Part shown: one piece after another, positions 61,501 through 64,000 of the stretch
How the letters are laid out: each line of letters starts with the position of its first letter
Numbering within the stretch: position 1 is the first letter of the stretch
From: Bacillus sp. SD088
GTDB lineage: Bacteria > Bacillota > Bacilli > Bacillales > Bacillaceae_C
Assembly (NCBI RefSeq): GCF_017355205.1
Contig: NZ_JADIJK010000006.1
Location: 62,001 to 126,000, forward strand
Direction of reading: 5' to 3'
DNA length: 64,000 nucleotides
Made by a program: the position numbers and the translations under genes
Notes under the pieces: model-generated
Database searches by the model: none
Told to the model about the DNA's origin: nothing
Seen by the model: only the letters and a program-made list of their open reading frames with translations

Positions 61501-62103
61501 TCAATTTTCATCGTCCGGTTCAATTTGTTTTCCTACGATTCCATAGAAGAATAGTTTTGTTAGTTCTTCTGTCATGGGTAGAATATCTTTCGTTGTATCT
61601 TTGCGGCGTAGATAGTCTGTAAACATTTGGATATAAAGCAGGATGGCCTCATTTGAGATCGTTGGGTCGATGTAGCCTTGCTCCTTTCCTTCGCGGAATA
61701 GCCCGATAAAACGTGGCAATGCCTTTTCTGTAAACAGCTTTTCAATATAATTACTTCCATCCGTATATTCAGCCATAAAATGCTCAAAAAAATCTTCATT
61801 TAAATGGCTGGCTTCCTTTTTTTTACCAAAAATAATTTTTGTGATTTTTTCTTGGAAAGGAGCGTTGCTATAAAATAATTCTTCATATTCTGCCCAAACT
61901 TGATCGACATAAAAAATAATCACTTCGTGGATGAGCTGGTCCTTATTGCCAAAATAATTATAAATTGTGACTTGAGATACATTTGCCTTGCTCGCGATTT
62001 TAGCTATCGACACTTTTTGTACCCCATAGTTTTTAAATAATGCGAGAGTGGCTTTTAAAATGTCTCGCTTTTTTTGTTGTTTTCGTCGTTCGAATCCGTT
62101 CAT
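61501..62103 (-). CDS. TetR/AcrR-family regulator
   Basis: A 200-residue repressor. The N-terminal helix-turn-helix reads LALFKNYGVQKVSIAKIASKANVSQVTIYNYFGNKDQLI. The C-terminal ligand domain is unclassified. ATG 62103 fits GGAGGTG (7 bases upstream); ATG 62118 lies upstream of that site and lacks one. It is divergent from an ABC exporter, and palindromes with TGAAAT half-sites occur before both that exporter and the SDR gene. Confidence 0.88.
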   Translation of the reverse strand: MNGFERRKQQKKRDILKATLALFKNYGVQKVSIAKIASKANVSQVTIYNYFGNKDQLIHEVIIFYVDQVWAEYEELFYSNAPFQEKITKIIFGKKKEASHLNEDFFEHFMAEYTDGSNYIEKLFTEKALPRFIGLFREGKEQGYIDPTISNEAILLYIQMFTDYLRRKDTTKDILPMTEELTKLFFYGIVGKQIEPDDEN

Positions 62104-62194
62104 TTCATTCACCTCCATCTTAGTTTAATAAAAATTTTGTAATATCACAATGAAAATAGTTCATAAACTATTGATGAATGTTTTGTTTTTGTAT

Positions 62195-62228
62195 ATTATG
62201 AAATGAAAGGCAACAAATATTTCATAAT
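62195..62228 (+). promoter_or_regulatory. Inverted repeat before the ABC exporter operon
   Basis: ATTATGAAAT (62195-62204) and ATTTCATAAT (62219-62228) are perfect inverted arms with a 14-base centre, 22 bases before ATG 62251. TTGT...ACAA (62137-62150) nearby is a related half pattern. This is a likely TetR operator region. Confidence 0.6.
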
Positions 62229-62250
62229 TAATTCGAAGGGAAGATGAAAT

Positions 62251-63159
62251 ATGGCTATATTAAAGACAATGAATTTGAAGAAGCGATTTGGAAAGTTTAC
62301 AGCACTGGATGGTATTAACATCGAATTAAACGAAGGAGAGGTTTATGGTTTTATAGGACCAAATGGTGCTGGTAAGTCGACAACGATCCGGATACTTCTG
62401 GGGATTTTAAAAGCGACTACAGGTGAAGCGGAAATTTTTGGTAAAAATGTCTGGTCAGATGCTGTTGAAATACACAAACGACTTGCCTATGTTCCTGGAG
62501 ATGTGAATCTATGGCCAAATTTAACCGGCGGAGAAGTGATTGATCTGTTTATTCAATTACGTGGAGGAAAGCATAAGAATAAACGTGAAGAATTGGTAAA
62601 AAAATTTGATCTTGATCCAACGAAGAAGTGCCGAACGTATTCAAAGGGGAATCGGCAAAAAGTGGCATTGATTTCGGCGTTTTCTTCAGATGCGGATTTA
62701 TATATTTTAGATGAGCCCACTTCTGGCTTAGATCCACTAATGGAGCAGATTTTTCAAGAGTGTGTGCTGGAGGCTAAACAAGCTGGAAAAACTGTCTTAC
62801 TTTCCAGCCATATTTTATCGGAGGTTGAGAGGTTGTGTGATCGGATTGGGATTATTCGTCAAGGGCAAATCATTGAAACAGGTTCTTTAACAGAATTACG
62901 ACATTTAACGCGAACGCATTTGCTTGTTGAAACGAAACAGCCTGTTCCTTCTATCCATCAGTTCGATGGTGTGTATGATGTAGAAGAAAAAGGTCAGGTG
63001 CTCTCGTTTCAAGTAGACGCAGAAGTATTGAATGATGTTCTCCAGCATCTTAGTCAGTTTGCGATCGTCAAGTTAGAAAGCGCGCCTCCTACTTTGGAGG
63101 AAATGTTTATGCGCCATTATGAAAATCAAGGGAACAGAGGAGAAAAGGGGGTATTTTAA
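62251..63159 (+). CDS. ABC transporter ATP-binding protein (drug/lipid exporter type)
   Basis: A 302-residue ATPase. Walker A is GPNGAGKSTT near residue 39, the signature-equivalent is YSKGNRQKVAL, Walker B is LYILDEPTSGLDP, and the H-loop LLSSHILSE follows. The C-terminal extension (about 215-302) resembles antibiotic-exporter ATPases. GAAGGGAAG lies upstream of ATG 62251. Its TAA overlaps the permease ATG (TAATG), so the two are coupled. The TetR divergent gene is the probable regulator. Confidence 0.9.
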   Translation: MAILKTMNLKKRFGKFTALDGINIELNEGEVYGFIGPNGAGKSTTIRILLGILKATTGEAEIFGKNVWSDAVEIHKRLAYVPGDVNLWPNLTGGEVIDLFIQLRGGKHKNKREELVKKFDLDPTKKCRTYSKGNRQKVALISAFSSDADLYILDEPTSGLDPLMEQIFQECVLEAKQAGKTVLLSSHILSEVERLCDRIGIIRQGQIIETGSLTELRHLTRTHLLVETKQPVPSIHQFDGVYDVEEKGQVLSFQVDAEVLNDVLQHLSQFAIVKLESAPPTLEEMFMRHYENQGNRGEKGVF

Positions 63160-64000
63160 TGGAGGACATTTTTAAAAATACAATTTCTCTTGCTAGGCTA
63201 ATGATAAGCTTGGACCGACTGCGACTTCCTATGTGGCTATTAATGATCGCCATTTTTACTTGGATTGTTCCTCTAGCCTTTGATGATATGTATGCAACAC
63301 AACAAGAAAGAGATGTTATGGCAGAAACGATGCGAAACCCTGCAATGACAGCCATGGTAGGGCCTGGTAATTTAGATCAGTATACAACAGGAGCTATGAC
63401 GACACATCAAATGCTCCTATTAACAGCGGTCGTGGTCGGATTGATGAATATTTTGATTGTGATTCGTCACACAAGGGCTGATGAAGAAGATGGAAGGATC
63501 GAGCTGATTCGTTCCTTACCTGTTGGACGGCTAGCAAACGTTACTGCTGTAATGATCATCTTAATTGTAACCAATGTGTTTTTGATGCTTCTTTCTAGCT
63601 TTGGTTTATATGCCTTACAGATTGATAGCATGGGGTTGCAAGGGTCGTTGCTATATGGAGCGGCTTTGGGGGGAATAGGGCTTGTATTTGCTGGAGTTGC
63701 AGCTGTCTTTGCACAACTTTGTGAAAGTTCACGAGGGGCAACGGGTTATTCGATTGCTTTGCTCTTGTTCGCCTATCTTATTCGAGCAATGGGGGATGTG
63801 AGCAATGAAACATTATCATTGTTTTCCCCATTAGGCTGGGCTACACGAACAGAGGCGTTTACGTCGAATCTTTGGTGGCCTGTGTTGTTCATGCTTGGGT
63901 TATCGATTATACTCTTTATCTTGGCTCATTATTTGCATGCAATTCGAGATGTAGAAGCTGGATTCTTTCCAGCAAAACCAGGTAGGAAGCATGCATCGAT
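63159..64000 (+). CDS. ABC-2-type exporter permease, partial (runs off window)
   Basis: The 280 visible codons encode a membrane protein beginning MEDIFKNTISLARLMISLDR. The first helix is WLLMIAIFTWIVPLAF, followed by an extracellular loop and further hydrophobic segments (LLLTAVVVGLMNILIVI, VTAVMIILIVTNVFLMLL, ALLLFAYLIRAMG, VLFMLGLSIILFILAHYL). RHTRADEEDGRIELIRSLPV is the cytoplasmic coupling-like loop typical of TetR-linked antibiotic exporters. ATG 63159 overlaps the ATPase stop and follows GGGGG. The 3' end is outside the window. Confidence 0.88.
   Translation, partial: MEDIFKNTISLARLMISLDRLRLPMWLLMIAIFTWIVPLAFDDMYATQQERDVMAETMRNPAMTAMVGPGNLDQYTTGAMTTHQMLLLTAVVVGLMNILIVIRHTRADEEDGRIELIRSLPVGRLANVTAVMIILIVTNVFLMLLSSFGLYALQIDSMGLQGSLLYGAALGGIGLVFAGVAAVFAQLCESSRGATGYSIALLLFAYLIRAMGDVSNETLSLFSPLGWATRTEAFTSNLWWPVLFMLGLSIILFILAHYLHAIRDVEAGFFPAKPGRKHAS

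Overview
The window looks like a chromosomal segment of a low-GC, Gram-positive, spore-former-type Bacillaceae (Bacillus sensu lato). The grounds are the purine-rich AGGAGG ribosome sites, sigma-A promoters, AT-rich intergenic DNA, and family content: an MhqR regulon, a T-box leader, a sporulenol-type squalene-hopene cyclase, HflX, FetAB and many GNAT acetyltransferases. No rRNA, tRNA, CRISPR array or transposase gene was seen. Genus or species cannot be fixed from the sequence alone.

Layout. 1-222 is the tail of a tryptophanyl-tRNA synthetase. 0.5-5.2 kb is a quinone/electrophile detoxification cluster: mhqR, two ring-cleaving dioxygenase-like proteins, a flavin reductase, an esterase and a wrbA-like quinone reductase, with MhqR-type operators upstream. 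5.3-7.0 kb is arsR-arsB. 7-25.5 kb is an accessory zone with acetyltransferases, a Nudix hydrolase, an ankyrin protein, a serine hydrolase, a methyltransferase, an L,D-transpeptidase, a TetR/FAD-monooxygenase pair and a MetE-like protein, mixed with decayed genes (GNAT, nucleotidyltransferase, protein kinase) and dispersed repeats. 25.6-27.1 kb is a small ECF sigma-factor operon with an unrecognised first gene. 27.3-30.7 kb is a T-box leader and a second-type isoleucyl-tRNA synthetase. 32-33.7 kb is a DUF1080/GH18 pair. 33.7-35.5 kb is a two-component system. 35.8-38.2 kb holds small membrane proteins and fetAB. 38.3-44.9 kb carries an aminoglycoside adenylyltransferase-like gene, a chemoreceptor, a coiled-coil array protein, a GrpB-like protein, a UDP-sugar pyrophosphorylase and ung.

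The most interesting locus is 45.1-47.8 kb, minus strand. A sigma-A promoter is followed by a 13-residue reading frame, MAFIRLRFQTLNQ, which closely resembles the macrolide-arrest leader peptide ErmDL (MTHSMRLRFPTLNQ). Then come two intrinsic terminators, the ribosome-splitting GTPase gene hflX, and 38 bp later a macrolide 2'-phosphotransferase gene. A segment just after the leader can pair over 12 bp (one bulge) with the 5' arm and loop of the second terminator. This reads as a macrolide-inducible attenuator driving an hflX-mph operon, joining ribosome rescue to drug inactivation.

47.9-59.6 kb carries the hopene/sporulenol cyclase, an orphan solute-binding lipoprotein, a 1740-residue secreted GH92 mannosidase, a DUF6508-like protein, a frameshifted SDR and a 56-residue small protein. 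59.8-64 kb carries a DinB-like protein, an intact SDR, a TetR regulator and the start of an ABC exporter whose permease runs off the window. Three families of dispersed palindromic repeats occur here: A at 35.6 and 49.8 kb plus fragments; B at 8.7, 9.2 and 57.7 kb; C, the GGGGCCTGTCCCC type, at 20.9, 47.8 and 60.4 kb.
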